Source: Ruminococcus sp. (lineage in GTDB: Bacteria > Bacillota > Clostridia > Oscillospirales > Ruminococcaceae). From it: a DNA stretch of 61,649 nt. The stretch lies in contig JAFXDK010000007.1 of NCBI GenBank assembly GCA_017521805.1, positions 1 through 61,649 of the forward strand, read 5' to 3'. Within the stretch, counting starts at the first letter, position 1, and each line of letters opens with the position of its first letter. The notes under the pieces are model-generated. The model was given only the letters and a program-made list of their open reading frames with translations, searched no databases and was not told where the DNA came from. Of the stretch, positions 9,695 through 18,634 are shown piece by piece. The position numbers were made by a program, and so were the translations under genes.

Positions 9695-10032
9695 ACATTA
9701 CCAGACAAATCCGACGAAAAATACAGATTTCCCTACAAGAAAAACAGCTATATATAGTCATTTGTTCATGTATTGACGGCAGATTTCAGCTCTAAAAAAA
9801 GGTCGTATTTTTCGATTAATCATTCTAAAAAAACAAAAATTATATCGTTGGTAGTTTGCCTCTTTTTGTGATAAAATTTACTTGTTGAATTAATGGTTTT
9901 TCGATTTAAAGTGACACGTTGAATAACTTATAGATTATGTTTGCCATAATAATCCTTATAAGATTCACAGTGTTCTTTAACGATTACAGAAAATTCGACG
10001 CAATAATATTTTTCACTACGGAGGAAAAAGCA
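9695..10032. other. Intergenic stretch upstream of spo0A
   Basis: This AT-rich gap has no gene or strong hairpin. Two GTTGAAT-like sequences (near 9888 and 9921) resemble sigma-H minus-10 elements, but no matching minus-35 AGGA box was found. A weak 0A-box-like GCGTCGAAT lies on the minus strand near 9990. Confidence 0.4.
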
Positions 10033-10788
10033 ATGAATAACAAAATAAAGGTGTTAATCGGCGACGACCAAGCGAACACAGGTGTAAGCATGGCAAACAA
10101 GCTCAGAGAAAAGGGGATGTATGCTTACACCAGAAAAAAGGACTTCAACGTGATTGTTGAGTCTATCCGAAATGATCCCCCTGATGTTGCTGTTCTTGAT
10201 GTTACGGCGCAGAACGGTGATGCTGTTTCTATTATGAAAAAAGTCAGAGAGCTTGGAGTTAAATTCCCTGCATTCATCGTAACATCAGAGTTTGACAACG
10301 AATTTATTGAACGTCAGGTTATGGAAAACGGCTGTTCTAAATTCCTTTTAAAACCCTGCGATGCAGATGACCTTTTCAGTGCCATATCTTCTGCTCTTGG
10401 CGACAGAGCCAACAGCGTAAGCGACGATATGGAAATCGTTATAACCGATATCATTCATCAGCTTGGTGTTCCTGCTCATATAAAGGGCTATCACTATCTG
10501 AGATCGGCTATACTCTACTCAATCGAAGACAAGGCGCTTCTTGAAAGCGTCACGAAAATGCTTTATCCAACAGTTGCCAATACATACGATACTACCTCCT
10601 CACGAGTCGAGAGAGCAATACGTCATGCTATTGAAATCGCGTGGGACAGAGGAAATGTTGATACTCTCAACTCGTTCTTTGGCTACACCGTAGACACCTG
10701 TAAGGGCAAACCTACAAATTCGGAGTTTATTGCTCTTATCACGGACAAATTACGATTGCGTTATAAATCGGTATTAAGAAACCATTAA
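10033..10788 (+). CDS. spo0A: Sporulation master regulator Spo0A
   Basis: The ATG at 10033 is chosen because GGAGG lies 8 bp upstream; the frame is open further up without a ribosome site. The 251-residue product has a receiver domain with the acidic pair Asp11-Asp12, phospho-acceptor Asp56, Thr84 and Lys107. It ends in the highly conserved Spo0A DNA-binding domain ([34 protein letters not shown]). The loop after Asp56 reads VTAQNGD rather than the usual IIMP-hxDG. Spo0A controls entry into sporulation and other post-exponential programmes. The gene is not next to spoIVB, its usual neighbour. Confidence 0.95.
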   Translation: MNNKIKVLIGDDQANTGVSMANKLREKGMYAYTRKKDFNVIVESIRNDPPDVAVLDVTAQNGDAVSIMKKVRELGVKFPAFIVTSEFDNEFIERQVMENGCSKFLLKPCDADDLFSAISSALGDRANSVSDDMEIVITDIIHQLGVPAHIKGYHYLRSAILYSIEDKALLESVTKMLYPTVANTYDTTSSRVERAIRHAIEIAWDRGNVDTLNSFFGYTVDTCKGKPTNSEFIALITDKLRLRYKSVLRNH

Positions 10789-10799
10789 GGAGAATTATT

Positions 10800-11306
10800 A
10801 TGTCTTTCAGAAAAATTGAATTATCGGAACTTTCATTCAACCCCTTTGAAAAAATCGGCAAGGAGTGGATGCTCCTCACAGGCGGTACAATGGACAGCTT
10901 CAACACTATGACTGCTTCATGGGGACAGCTTGGCGTTCTCTGGGGCAAGAACGTGCTTACCTGCTATATCCGCCCCAATCGCTACACCTACGATTTTGTG
11001 GAAAAGGGCGAGCTGTTTACAGCCTCTTTCTTAGGTGAGGAATACCGCAAGGCTTTAGCTTTCTGCGGCTCTCACTCCGGTCGCGACTGCGATAAAATGG
11101 CTGAAACAGGGCTTTCCCCTGCTGATTTACAGGGTGCTGTAGGCATTGAACAGGCTGACCTCGTTCTTGTTTGCCGTAAGCTATATTCATACGATATGCA
11201 GGAAAGCGGATTCCTTACTGATGACGGTATCCCTGCACAGTTTTTCGGTAAAGACCCTTATCACCGCGCTTATATTGCGGAAATTGTAGGAGTTTATGTT
11301 AAATAA
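10800..11306 (+). CDS. Flavin reductase-like FMN-binding protein
   Basis: This 168-residue protein has the split-barrel flavin reductase/flavoredoxin pattern. MLLTGGTMDSFNTMTASWGQLGVLW marks the FMN-binding entry, followed by CYIRPNRYTYDFVE and FTASFL. Such proteins reduce or carry FMN and often pass electrons in anaerobes; the partner is unknown. It begins 11 bp after spo0A with AAGGAG upstream and may share its transcript. A bidirectional terminator follows. Confidence 0.85.
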   Translation: MSFRKIELSELSFNPFEKIGKEWMLLTGGTMDSFNTMTASWGQLGVLWGKNVLTCYIRPNRYTYDFVEKGELFTASFLGEEYRKALAFCGSHSGRDCDKMAETGLSPADLQGAVGIEQADLVLVCRKLYSYDMQESGFLTDDGIPAQFFGKDPYHRAYIAEIVGVYVK

Positions 11307-11340
11307 ATGCTGTTAGCCTTTATCTAAGGAATATGAAAAA

Positions 11341-11374
11341 AACCGCCGTATCATTTTTGACACGGCGGTTTTGT
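11341..11374. terminator. Bidirectional terminator
   Basis: AACCGCCGT and ACGGCGGTT form a 9-bp stem with a 12-nt loop. T-runs lie on both sides, so it can end both the flavin reductase transcript and the convergent ppk transcript. Confidence 0.85.
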
Positions 11375-11376
11375 TA

Positions 11377-13509
11377 TTATTTTGGATTCCTTTTGGTTTT
11401 TCTGACAGCAGGCTTTTTTGCTTTCTTTTTTGCGCGGACTTCTTTCATGCGCTCCTGCTTCTTCGCCTTTTCTTCAAGTCTGCGATATGCTTCCTCATAG
11501 AAATATTCCTGCGAATTCAACGGCTCTTCGCCCTCCTGACACTCTACACGGACATATCTGCCGTCCTTTTGCAGTTCCCTTGCTTTTACATTATCTGCAA
11601 GCATAACCGCAAACATACTGCGGATACGCTTTTTCAGCTTTTCGTCCTCAATGGGTGCGGCTACTTCTACGCGGCGGATTGTGTTTCTGCTCATGAAATC
11701 CGCTGAGCCGATGTAAATTTTCTGCTCTGTGCCCTCTTTGCCGAAAATGAATATACGGCTGTGCTCGAGGAATCTTCCCACGATACTGCGGACGGTGATA
11801 TTCTCGGTATAGCCCTCAACTCCGGGGATAATACAGCAGATTCCTCTTACAATAAGTTCGATTTTTACACCTGCCTGTGAAGCCTCCACAAGTTTTTCAA
11901 TTATGGCATTATCGTTGAGAGAATTCACCTTTGCGGCTACATATCCCTTTCCGCCGTTTTTCGCAATTTCAATCTGCTCATCAATCATGACGAGTACCTG
12001 CGGCAACAAGGCATAGGGCGATACAAGAAGCTTGTTTGTATTTTCTACAAAGGTGCCATTAAGGAGGCAGTCAAATACCTGTTCTGCATCCTCGGCGATG
12101 GCTCTGTCTGCGGTGAGTATCATCATATCAGTATACAGAGACGATGTTTTTTCGTTGTAATTTCCCGTTCCTATCTGTGTAACGTAGTCAAATTTATCTC
12201 CCGTATTCTTTCTCTTGATGAGAAGCAGTTTGGAGTGTGCTTTGAATTCCTTTGGTCCGTAAATTACCTTTACTCCTGCTTTCTGGAGTATCTTTGACCA
12301 TTCAATATTGTTTGCCTCGTCAAATCTTGCACGGAGCTCAATCATAACGAGGACTTCCTTGCCATTTTCTGCGGCGGTGCAAAGTGCGCTGATAACCTTG
12401 CTGTTGCGCGCAAGGCGGTACAAAGTTATCTTGATTGATGTTACTTTCGGGTCAACGGCTGATTCCTCTAAAAGTCGTATAAACGACGTTGTCATTGATT
12501 CAAAAGGATAGCTGAGAAGTATATCCTTTGCTTTCACCTGTGAAAATACAGAGCGATTATCTGCAAGCATTGCCGTTTTTCGCGGCAGGCGGCTTTCAAA
12601 ATGAAGCTCGGGTGATAAGTCAAGCTCCTGAAGTCTGTACAGGTATGACAAATCAAGAGGTATATTCGAATTGAAAACGCGGACATTCTTGATTTTCAGC
12701 TTCTTGCAGATATAATCCAATGCCTCGCGGTTGAATTCGTTTGTGATTTCAAGTCGGACTGCGGCAAGCTTGGTGCGCTTTACTACAAGCTCCTCCATGC
12801 GTTCACGGAAGTCTGCGCCCTTGTTATTTACCATAATATCGGCGTTTCTTGTAACTCTTATTATGGCTCTGTCCTGTATTTTACAGCCTTTGAACATGAG
12901 GTGTGCGAAATGCAGGACAACTTCTTCGTGGAGGATAAATCTCTTTCCGTCCCTGCCAAGAGGTATGATTCTGTCTGCGTGCTCATGGGCTACTGGGATA
13001 ATTCCCACTACTGCGCCTTTTTTAGAGGCGATATGAACTGCGGCATAAAGCTCCTTGTTTTTCAGAAACGGGAAAGGCAAAGCGTCATTGACGAGGATTC
13101 CCGTAATAAACGGCTTTATTTCGCGTTTGAAATAAAGCTCCAAAAATGCCTTTTCCTCATCGGTTGCTGTATCAAATGATACGTGCTCGAAGCCGTAAGG
13201 CGCAAGCTCCTCCATATTTTTTCTGAATGCGTCCTCAACTCTTGGCTGGAGACGGCGGACAGCGGTGAATATGGAATCCAGCTGCTGAGAGGGCGTCATG
13301 CCTGATTTGCTGTCCTTTTTCTTGTTATTTTCCTTTTCTTCATCGGTGAGGGAGCCTACTCTCACCATAAAGAATTCGTCAAGATTACTCTGATATATGG
13401 CTGAAAATGACAGTCTTTCAAGGAGAGGATTGTTGATATCCACAGCCTCTCCAATAACACGTTTATTGAATTTAAGCCATGAAAGTTCACGGTTTTCAAG
13501 GTAGTCCAT
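11377..13509 (-). CDS. ppk1: Polyphosphate kinase
   Basis: The 710-residue protein carries the PPK1 order of domains: an N-terminal helical domain starting YLENRELSWLKFNKRV, a middle domain, and two phospholipase-D-like catalytic domains. The autophosphorylated histidine lies in FKAHSKLLLIKR and the second histidine in FLEHSRIFIFG. SADFMSRN and GTGNYNEKT are also present. It polymerises ATP gamma-phosphate into polyphosphate. A lysine-rich tail extends the C-terminus. It is monocistronic, with its own promoter at 13543-13571. Confidence 0.96.
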   Translation of the reverse strand: MDYLENRELSWLKFNKRVIGEAVDINNPLLERLSFSAIYQSNLDEFFMVRVGSLTDEEKENNKKKDSKSGMTPSQQLDSIFTAVRRLQPRVEDAFRKNMEELAPYGFEHVSFDTATDEEKAFLELYFKREIKPFITGILVNDALPFPFLKNKELYAAVHIASKKGAVVGIIPVAHEHADRIIPLGRDGKRFILHEEVVLHFAHLMFKGCKIQDRAIIRVTRNADIMVNNKGADFRERMEELVVKRTKLAAVRLEITNEFNREALDYICKKLKIKNVRVFNSNIPLDLSYLYRLQELDLSPELHFESRLPRKTAMLADNRSVFSQVKAKDILLSYPFESMTTSFIRLLEESAVDPKVTSIKITLYRLARNSKVISALCTAAENGKEVLVMIELRARFDEANNIEWSKILQKAGVKVIYGPKEFKAHSKLLLIKRKNTGDKFDYVTQIGTGNYNEKTSSLYTDMMILTADRAIAEDAEQVFDCLLNGTFVENTNKLLVSPYALLPQVLVMIDEQIEIAKNGGKGYVAAKVNSLNDNAIIEKLVEASQAGVKIELIVRGICCIIPGVEGYTENITVRSIVGRFLEHSRIFIFGKEGTEQKIYIGSADFMSRNTIRRVEVAAPIEDEKLKKRIRSMFAVMLADNVKARELQKDGRYVRVECQEGEEPLNSQEYFYEEAYRRLEEKAKKQERMKEVRAKKKAKKPAVRKTKRNPK

Positions 13510-13542
13510 AATAATGCTCCTTTTTTAGTATTTATTATTATA

Positions 13543-13571
13543 ATTATATAACATTTTCAGCTATATGTCAA
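13543..13571 (-). promoter_or_regulatory. ppk1 promoter
   Basis: On the minus strand TTGACA (13566-13571) and TATAAT (13543-13548) are separated by 17 bp, a perfect vegetative promoter about 35 bp before the ppk1 start. Confidence 0.85.
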
Positions 13572-13692
13572 GAGATATGTTGCAGAATAGATAAAAACCT
13601 GTTGTAAAAGCTATCACTTTTTGAATTTTCTCCGATATGCACAAATAGAATGTCTATATTTTAACAATTATTACAAACTTATTTCATTTCCA

Positions 13693-13721
13693 TTGATTTA
13701 TTATTTCCTGTATGATATAAT
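13693..13721 (+). promoter_or_regulatory. Promoter of the 74-residue protein gene
   Basis: TTGATT (13693-13698) and TATAAT (13716-13721) are separated by 17 bp. Confidence 0.75.
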
Positions 13722-13757
13722 GATTATACCATACTATTAATAAAGGAGTAATTTATT

Positions 13758-13982
13758 ATGGATATCAAAGAAAAAATTGAGGAATTAGTCAACAAGGTTA
13801 AGAATGATAAGAACTTTGGTGACGAGTTCAAGAAAAATCCCGTTAAGGCTGTTGAGGGAGTTCTCGGAATCGATCTTCCCAATGAGCAGATTGAGAAAAT
13901 CGCTGACGGTGTTAAGGCAAAGGTAAAGTTTGACGATATCGGCGATAAAATCGGTGACCTTTTCGATAAGTTCAAGAAATAA
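13758..13982 (+). CDS. Small charged protein resembling an NHLP/Nif11-type leader
   Basis: The 74-residue product has AAAGGAG upstream, its own promoter and its own terminator, so it is a real single-gene unit. The middle section (DKNFGDEFKKNPVKAVE, then LGIDLP) has the pattern of the leader domain of Nif11 and nitrile-hydratase-like peptides: a short helix, an F-K-NP-K-A motif and a closing LGxxLP. After it comes a Lys/Asp-rich helical tail (VKAKVKFDDIGDKIGDLF) rather than a Cys-rich core. No modification enzyme is nearby. The resemblance is from memory, and a plain cytoplasmic helical protein is equally possible. Confidence 0.6.
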   Translation: MDIKEKIEELVNKVKNDKNFGDEFKKNPVKAVEGVLGIDLPNEQIEKIADGVKAKVKFDDIGDKIGDLFDKFKK

Positions 13983-13989
13983 TGTATAA

Positions 13990-14027
13990 TTTAAGGGTAT
14001 CGGCACAAGGCTGATACCCTTAAATCA
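13990..14027 (+). terminator. Terminator after the 74-residue protein gene
   Basis: TTTAAGGGTATC pairs over 12 bp with GATACCCTTAAA around an 11-nt loop, 8 bp after the stop codon. Confidence 0.8.
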
Positions 14028-14167
14028 ATTTAGTGACTAAATTAAGGGGACGCTGTCTCTTGCAGAGCGCTTAAACGCATCGCAGAGCTTTGCTCTGCGT
14101 GGGACCCTGTCCCACACCATGCATGATGCCCGCGGAGGCTCTCCGCCTAAAGGGTTTCACCCTTTAG
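14027..14167. repeat. GCT-loop hairpin cassette, copy 1
   Basis: A 17-nt palindrome (14027-14043) precedes a string of hairpins: GCAGAGC/GCTCTGC, GTGGGAC-CCT-GTCCCAC (14099-14115), GCATGATGC, GCGGAG-GCT-CTCCGC (14132-14146) and CTAAAGGGT/ACCCTTTAG (14147-14167). It fills the gap down to the deoD stop. Further copies occur at 17.2, 17.5, 24.5 and 61.4 kb. Confidence 0.85.
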
Positions 14168-14177
14168 AATCCCATTA

Positions 14178-14888
14178 TTATTTAATTTTCACAGCCGTTT
14201 CAAGCGCTATTTCCATCATGTCACGGAATGATGTCTGGCGCTCCTCTGCTGTTGTAGAAAGATTTCTCAGCGGACAATCGGAAACTGTGAGGATACAAAG
14301 TGCATTCTTTCCTGCCCTTGCCGCGTTCATGTAAAGCGCCGCCGATTCCATTTCAACCGCCATAACTCCCATTTTATTCCACTCCGCAAGGCTGTTTGCA
14401 TCGTCGTAAAATGTATCAGATGAAAGAATATTTCCTGCATGGAATATACAGCTCTTTTCCTCAGCTGATTTTACTGCCGCGGATATAAGCTTCCATGAGG
14501 CTGTTGGGGCATATGTGCCCGGAAGTCTGTACTGTGCGGCATAGTTGGAATTTGTACTTGCACTTACTGCTATAAGTACCTCGCGGAGATTTATATTATC
14601 CGCAATTGCGCCTGCTGTGCCGATACGTATAATGTTTTCTACGTCGTATTCAGTGTAAAGCTCATGGGAGTATATGCCCATTGATGGCATTCCCATGCCG
14701 CTGCCTTGTACAGAAACGGGTACTCCCTTGTATGTGCCTGTGAATCCAAGCATACCGCGAACCTCGTTGTAGCACACTGGATTTTCAAGATAAGTTTCAG
14801 CAATGAATTTTGCTCTCAGGGGGTCGCCGGGCATAAGCACCGTTTTTGCGATTTCTCCTTTTTTTGCATTGTTGTGGGGTGTTGGCAT
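14178..14888 (-). CDS. deoD: Purine nucleoside phosphorylase, DeoD type
   Basis: The 236-residue protein matches the trimeric/hexameric DeoD family. MPTPHNNAKKGEIAKTVLMPGDPLRAKFIAE is a typical N-terminus, with GSGMGMPSMGIYSHEL, GTAGAI, the ribose-binding EMESAALY and the catalytic-loop SDCPLRN. It cleaves purine nucleosides with phosphate to release the base and ribose-1-phosphate. AAGGAGG precedes the start. It is the last gene of a birA-flippase-deoD operon, 16 bp behind the flippase. Confidence 0.95.
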   Translation of the reverse strand: MPTPHNNAKKGEIAKTVLMPGDPLRAKFIAETYLENPVCYNEVRGMLGFTGTYKGVPVSVQGSGMGMPSMGIYSHELYTEYDVENIIRIGTAGAIADNINLREVLIAVSASTNSNYAAQYRLPGTYAPTASWKLISAAVKSAEEKSCIFHAGNILSSDTFYDDANSLAEWNKMGVMAVEMESAALYMNAARAGKNALCILTVSDCPLRNLSTTAEERQTSFRDMMEIALETAVKIK

Positions 14889-14904
14889 AATTTTTTCCTC
14901 CTTT

Positions 14905-16332
14905 TTATCGGTTTAAAACCTTTTTTACTGTTGTCATCATAGGCTTGAAATTGTATACAGCTACAACAACAAATATCATAATCAGCCATAATGCCCAGAG
15001 CGGCGGGCTTTTTATAACTATGATACTCATTATTGTGAGAAGTCCTGTATTTGCAAGGCATCTCACTCCGTCAAACTTAAAGGGTACGTAATATCTTGCA
15101 TCAATGATTCTTGCCCAGAAACAGAGATAATAGCTGAGCAGAGTTGCAAGTGCCGCACCGTGTATGCCGATAACGGGTATCATAATATAATTCAGGAAAA
15201 GATTTACAGAACAAGCGGCAAAGCTTGTCCAGAAGCTGTTCTGCGTGTGCTTTGTGGCAGAGTATATACCGCCAAGAAACTGATTCAGCGCGGTGAATAT
15301 TGCCGCTATTATCAGAAGCGGAGTGTAGATAAATACTGTTCCGTATTCTGAATATGTGGAAGATGTTGCAAGGAATGAGGTTACAGGCTTTGTCAGCATT
15401 ATAAGTCCTGCTGCCGCTACGAAAAGCATGGATTCGTATGCGGAATACACTCTTTCATAAAATTTGCTTCGGTCGGCAGAATCATTCTCGGTAATTGCTG
15501 ACATATTCCATGCCTGAAAGAATATAGTCGATACCATTGAAATAAGATTCGGTATCTTGTTGGCAAGTCCGTATATTCCTGCCGCGGATTCTCCCAGTGA
15601 TACCTTGCTGCTGTGCATATATGTCAGGAAAATTCTGTCGGAAAGGCTTGTGATTGTCCACATTACAATTGTGGGAATAAGGGGAATTGAAAACTTCATC
15701 ATCTCCCCTGCAAGCTTTATGCTGAAATATCTTTTGTTAAAGAATTTATTAAGCTGAGCTGTAACATACAGAAATACCGCGGATAAGAGGTCAGAGCAGA
15801 TTACGGAAAGCAGGAAACCCTTAACTCCCATTTTCATGCCGACGATGAATATAAATGTGAATATCAGCAGAGTGCCTGTTGCTAATATTCCGTCAACGGC
15901 ATAAAGCTTTACCATATCCCTTGAACGAACAAACTGAGCGCATAACATTCGCAATGCCGATGTGCAGGTGTATATGGCAAGCAGCAGTGAATATCCCGTT
16001 ATAAAATCCAGAAACGGTATAAACCGCAATCCCGGGACTATAAGTATAACTGCCGCCATTCCCGTAAAGGTCAGACAGGCTGATGTGGTAAATACGGCTT
16101 TTTTATCGTAATTTTTGTCAAGTCCGAAGCGTATCAGGTATTCCTGCAATGCAAAGGTGAAAATCGGCTGTAAAAACAGCGCCATGGTTTCCAGCAGTTC
16201 CTTTGTGCCCATATCCGCAGGGTTGATATGCTTTGTGTAAAGTCGGGTTAAAAGTATTACAAGAATTTTTGCACCGAAGTTTCCCACGGCAAAAATCATC
16301 GTATTTGATGCAAGCTTTTTATATTTATTCAT
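14905..16332 (-). CDS. Wzx-type polysaccharide flippase (MOP superfamily)
   Basis: This 475-residue protein has about twelve to fourteen hydrophobic segments starting with NTMIFAVGNFGAKILVILLTRL, as in O-antigen and teichuronic acid flippases. Such proteins move lipid-linked glycan units across the membrane. I place the start at the ATG at 16332 because AAGGAGAG lies 5 bp upstream and the ATG overlaps the birA stop codon as ATGA, a translational-coupling arrangement; a start 7 codons earlier is possible. No glycosyltransferases are adjacent, so the substrate is unknown. Confidence 0.85.
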   Translation of the reverse strand: MNKYKKLASNTMIFAVGNFGAKILVILLTRLYTKHINPADMGTKELLETMALFLQPIFTFALQEYLIRFGLDKNYDKKAVFTTSACLTFTGMAAVILIVPGLRFIPFLDFITGYSLLLAIYTCTSALRMLCAQFVRSRDMVKLYAVDGILATGTLLIFTFIFIVGMKMGVKGFLLSVICSDLLSAVFLYVTAQLNKFFNKRYFSIKLAGEMMKFSIPLIPTIVMWTITSLSDRIFLTYMHSSKVSLGESAAGIYGLANKIPNLISMVSTIFFQAWNMSAITENDSADRSKFYERVYSAYESMLFVAAAGLIMLTKPVTSFLATSSTYSEYGTVFIYTPLLIIAAIFTALNQFLGGIYSATKHTQNSFWTSFAACSVNLFLNYIMIPVIGIHGAALATLLSYYLCFWARIIDARYYVPFKFDGVRCLANTGLLTIMSIIVIKSPPLWALWLIMIFVVVAVYNFKPMMTTVKKVLNR

Positions 16333-17135
16333 TTCGCTCTCCTTATACGGCATAAATTAGCTTCTCCCGAGGTCAGCTTTTTTTCGCTTCCGTCGGGAAG
16401 TTTTAAAATCAGATTTGCGTTGTCGTCAATTCCCACAGCAAATCCTTCGATTTTTTCATTGCCCATATTTGCTGTTATATGATTTCCCGTGAGAAACTCA
16501 CGGCGGCGATATTCGCCAAGATGTTCTTTTTTTTCAATATTATCAAGGTAATATTCAAGGCGGCTGAAAATTTCGCCGCATAATATATTCCTGTCAATTA
16601 TTTTTCCCGTTTCAGCCTCTATTGATGTGGCAATATTTCTGATTTCTTCGGGAAATATGCTCTTTCTGACATTTATACCGATACCGATAACGGCATAGGC
16701 AAGCTTATTTGATTCGAGGGCGGCTTCTGTAAGTATTCCGCAGATTTTCCGTCCGTTGAGGTATAAGTCGTTTACCCATTTTATGCGGATGTCCTCGCCG
16801 CACAGCTTTTCCACTGCTTCTGCAGCGGCTACCGCGGCGGCTGAGGTTATCAACGGCGCGCTGGAAATATCAAATTCAGGTCTGACAATAACGCTCATGT
16901 AAAGTCCTGTTCCCGACGGGGATTCGAAGCGTCTGCCAAGTCTGCCTTTGCCATTGGTCTGGGATTCAGCAAGAATCACAGTTCCGTGAGCCGCGCCTTT
17001 TGCCGCGAGCTCCTTTGCGTAGGTATTTGTGGAGGCTGTTTCAGGCAGGATTATTATATTTTTCCCGATTTTTCGGGATTTGTTTTCAGCTGATATCTTT
17101 TCTGCTGAAAGATTGTTTTTATTATCTGTATTCAT
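16329..17135 (-). CDS. birA: Biotin-[acetyl-CoA-carboxylase] ligase, monofunctional
   Basis: The 268-residue ligase activates biotin to biotinyl-AMP and attaches it to carrier proteins. The core motif GKGRLGRRFESP (biotinyl-AMP binding loop), SVIVRP and KWVNDLYLNGRKICGIL are present. A short C-terminal SH3-like domain ends in LTSGEANLCRIR. The N-terminal winged helix of bifunctional BirA repressors is missing, so it should not act as a DNA-binding repressor. It is the first gene of the operon with the flippase and deoD. Confidence 0.93.
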   Translation of the reverse strand: MNTDNKNNLSAEKISAENKSRKIGKNIIILPETASTNTYAKELAAKGAAHGTVILAESQTNGKGRLGRRFESPSGTGLYMSVIVRPEFDISSAPLITSAAAVAAAEAVEKLCGEDIRIKWVNDLYLNGRKICGILTEAALESNKLAYAVIGIGINVRKSIFPEEIRNIATSIEAETGKIIDRNILCGEIFSRLEYYLDNIEKKEHLGEYRRREFLTGNHITANMGNEKIEGFAVGIDDNANLILKLPDGSEKKLTSGEANLCRIRRAK

Positions 17136-17199
17136 GTGAAAATCCTATGATTATTGATTGTAATTATTCAGTCTGTCAGAAAAGTTACAATAAAAGTTT

Positions 17200-17383
17200 T
17201 TTTAAGGGGACGCTCTCTCTTGCAGAGCGTCCCCTCTTTCCAAACAGTCCTGTGGACTGTTTGGAAATTCACCCCTTGCAGAGCGCTTAAACGCATCGCA
17301 GAGCTTTGCTCTGCATGGGACGCTGTCCCATACCCTGCAAGAGACGCTGTCTCTTGGCTCTGCTAAAGGGTTTCACCCTTTAG
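17200..17383. repeat. GCT-loop hairpin cassette, copy 2
   Basis: Six hairpins follow one another: AGGGGACGCTCT/AGAGCGTCCCCT (17205-17236), TTCCAAACAGTCC/GGACTGTTTGGAA (17238-17266), GCAGAGC/GCTCTGC, ATGGGAC-GCT-GTCCCAT (17315-17331), CAAGAGAC-GCT-GTCTCTTG (17338-17356) and CTAAAGGGT/ACCCTTTAG (17363-17383). It lies in the 626-bp gap between birA and the TtcA-like gene, which otherwise holds only copy 3 and a promoter. Confidence 0.85.
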
Positions 17384-17538
17384 AATCCTATTTTATTTAC
17401 AGTTTTTCGACAATCTCAATAATTATTTATAATTATTATAACACAGAAATATTAAAAATTCAAGAGAATCTTGACAAATGTATGTGTAAAATAAATTTAG
17501 GCAATGTTTGGGAGAAAAGGTAAAATCAGACATTCTTT

Positions 17539-17646
17539 CAAGGGGACGCTCTCTCTTGCAGAGCGCTTGAACGCTATGTGGGACGCTGTCCCACACCCTG
17601 CCAGAGACGCTGTCTCTGGACTCTGCTAAAGGGCTTCGCCCTTTAG
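17539..17646. repeat. GCT-loop hairpin cassette, copy 3
   Basis: A shorter version of the same cassette in the same orientation. It contains GTGGGAC-GCT-GTCCCAC (17578-17594), CCAGAGAC-GCT-GTCTCTGG (17601-17619) and CTAAAGGGC/GCCCTTTAG (17626-17646). Compared with copy 2, stem substitutions are matched on both arms. Confidence 0.85.
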
Positions 17647-17714
17647 AATCCCATTATATTTATAATTTTTCTACAACTACATATTTTATTTACTTACGAA
17701 ATTTTTACACATAC

Positions 17715-17744
17715 TTGACAAATTCACCTGTTTAATACTATAAT
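17715..17744 (+). promoter_or_regulatory. Promoter of the TtcA-like gene
   Basis: TTGACA (17715-17720) and TATAAT (17739-17744) are 18 bp apart. The predicted start of transcription leaves only about 10 nt before the ATG at 17762. Confidence 0.75.
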
Positions 17745-17761
17745 TATTGTGGGTGATATTT

Positions 17762-18610
17762 ATGTTTAATCAGGCTGAAAATTCAATCTGCCATGAGTTC
17801 GGCAGAAAAATATGGACGAAGTTCCGTCGCGGTGTTCGGGATTACAAACTCATAAACAACGGTGACAAAATTGCTGTATGTATCTCCGGCGGTAAGGATT
17901 CTATCCTTATGGCTCTCTGTATCAGACGGCTTCAGCGCAATGGCGAGATCCCCTTTGATGCGGAATATATCGTCATGGACCCCGGTTATAGTCCCGAAAA
18001 TGCCGAAAAAATAAAGGAAAATTGCAGTGCCCTCGACCTGCCTGTTTCCTTTTATAAAACAAATATATTCGATTCTGCGGAAAAATCCCCGAAAAATCCC
18101 TGCTTTCTCTGCTCCCGTCTGAGACGTGGCTGGCTGTACAAAAAGGCGCAGGAGCTCGGCTGTAATAAAATCGCGCTGGGACATCATTTCGATGATGTCA
18201 TTGAAACGATTCTCATGGGTATGCTTTACGGCTCGCAGATGCAGACTATGATGCCTAAACTTCATTCTGAAAATTACAGCGGAATGGAGCTTATCCGCCC
18301 TCTGTATCTCGTCCGCGAGGCTGATATTGTGGAATGGACAGGGTTCAATAATCTGTCATTTATCCGCTGTGCCTGCTCGATGTCGGAAAAAACTGAACAG
18401 GGCTCTAAACGGGCGGAAATTAAAGCTCTCCTTGTACAGCTGAGAAAAACTAATCCTGCTGTTGATATGAATATTTTCAGAAGTGCGGAAAATGTAAATC
18501 TGCAAACACTGATTTCCTATCATATCGGGGAAAATCGTCACCATTTCCTCGACAATTACGACGAGGGGTTGACCATACGTGGAAATAAGAACTCCGCCTG
18601 CAAGCTGTAA
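17762..18610 (+). CDS. TtcA/TilS-type PP-loop ATPase, probable tRNA thiolation enzyme
   Basis: The 282-residue protein has the PP-loop SGGKDS at residues 42-47, the CFLC pair (CxxC), GHHFDDVIET and a further Cys pair in RCACS, the pattern of TtcA-like enzymes that bind an iron-sulfur cluster through three cysteines. These enzymes adenylate a tRNA base, classically C32, and thiolate it. The ATG start is preferred over a TTG 15 bp upstream. The ribosome site is weak (GGTGAT) and the leader very short. The exact tRNA position modified cannot be told from sequence. Confidence 0.85.
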   Translation: MFNQAENSICHEFGRKIWTKFRRGVRDYKLINNGDKIAVCISGGKDSILMALCIRRLQRNGEIPFDAEYIVMDPGYSPENAEKIKENCSALDLPVSFYKTNIFDSAEKSPKNPCFLCSRLRRGWLYKKAQELGCNKIALGHHFDDVIETILMGMLYGSQMQTMMPKLHSENYSGMELIRPLYLVREADIVEWTGFNNLSFIRCACSMSEKTEQGSKRAEIKALLVQLRKTNPAVDMNIFRSAENVNLQTLISYHIGENRHHFLDNYDEGLTIRGNKNSACKL

Positions 18611-18634
18611 TGCCTGCATGGCGGAGTTTTCTTT
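18590..18634. terminator. Terminator overlapping the TtcA-like stop codon
   Basis: AACTCCGCC (inside the last codons) pairs with GGCGGAGTT (18620-18628), followed by TTTTCTTTT. It separates the gene from the convergent zinc-ribbon gene. Confidence 0.8.

Noticed and set aside
9880-9935. Sigma-H promoters for spo0A
   Set aside because: Two GAAT-type minus-10 sequences are present, but no minus-35 AGGA box at the right spacing.
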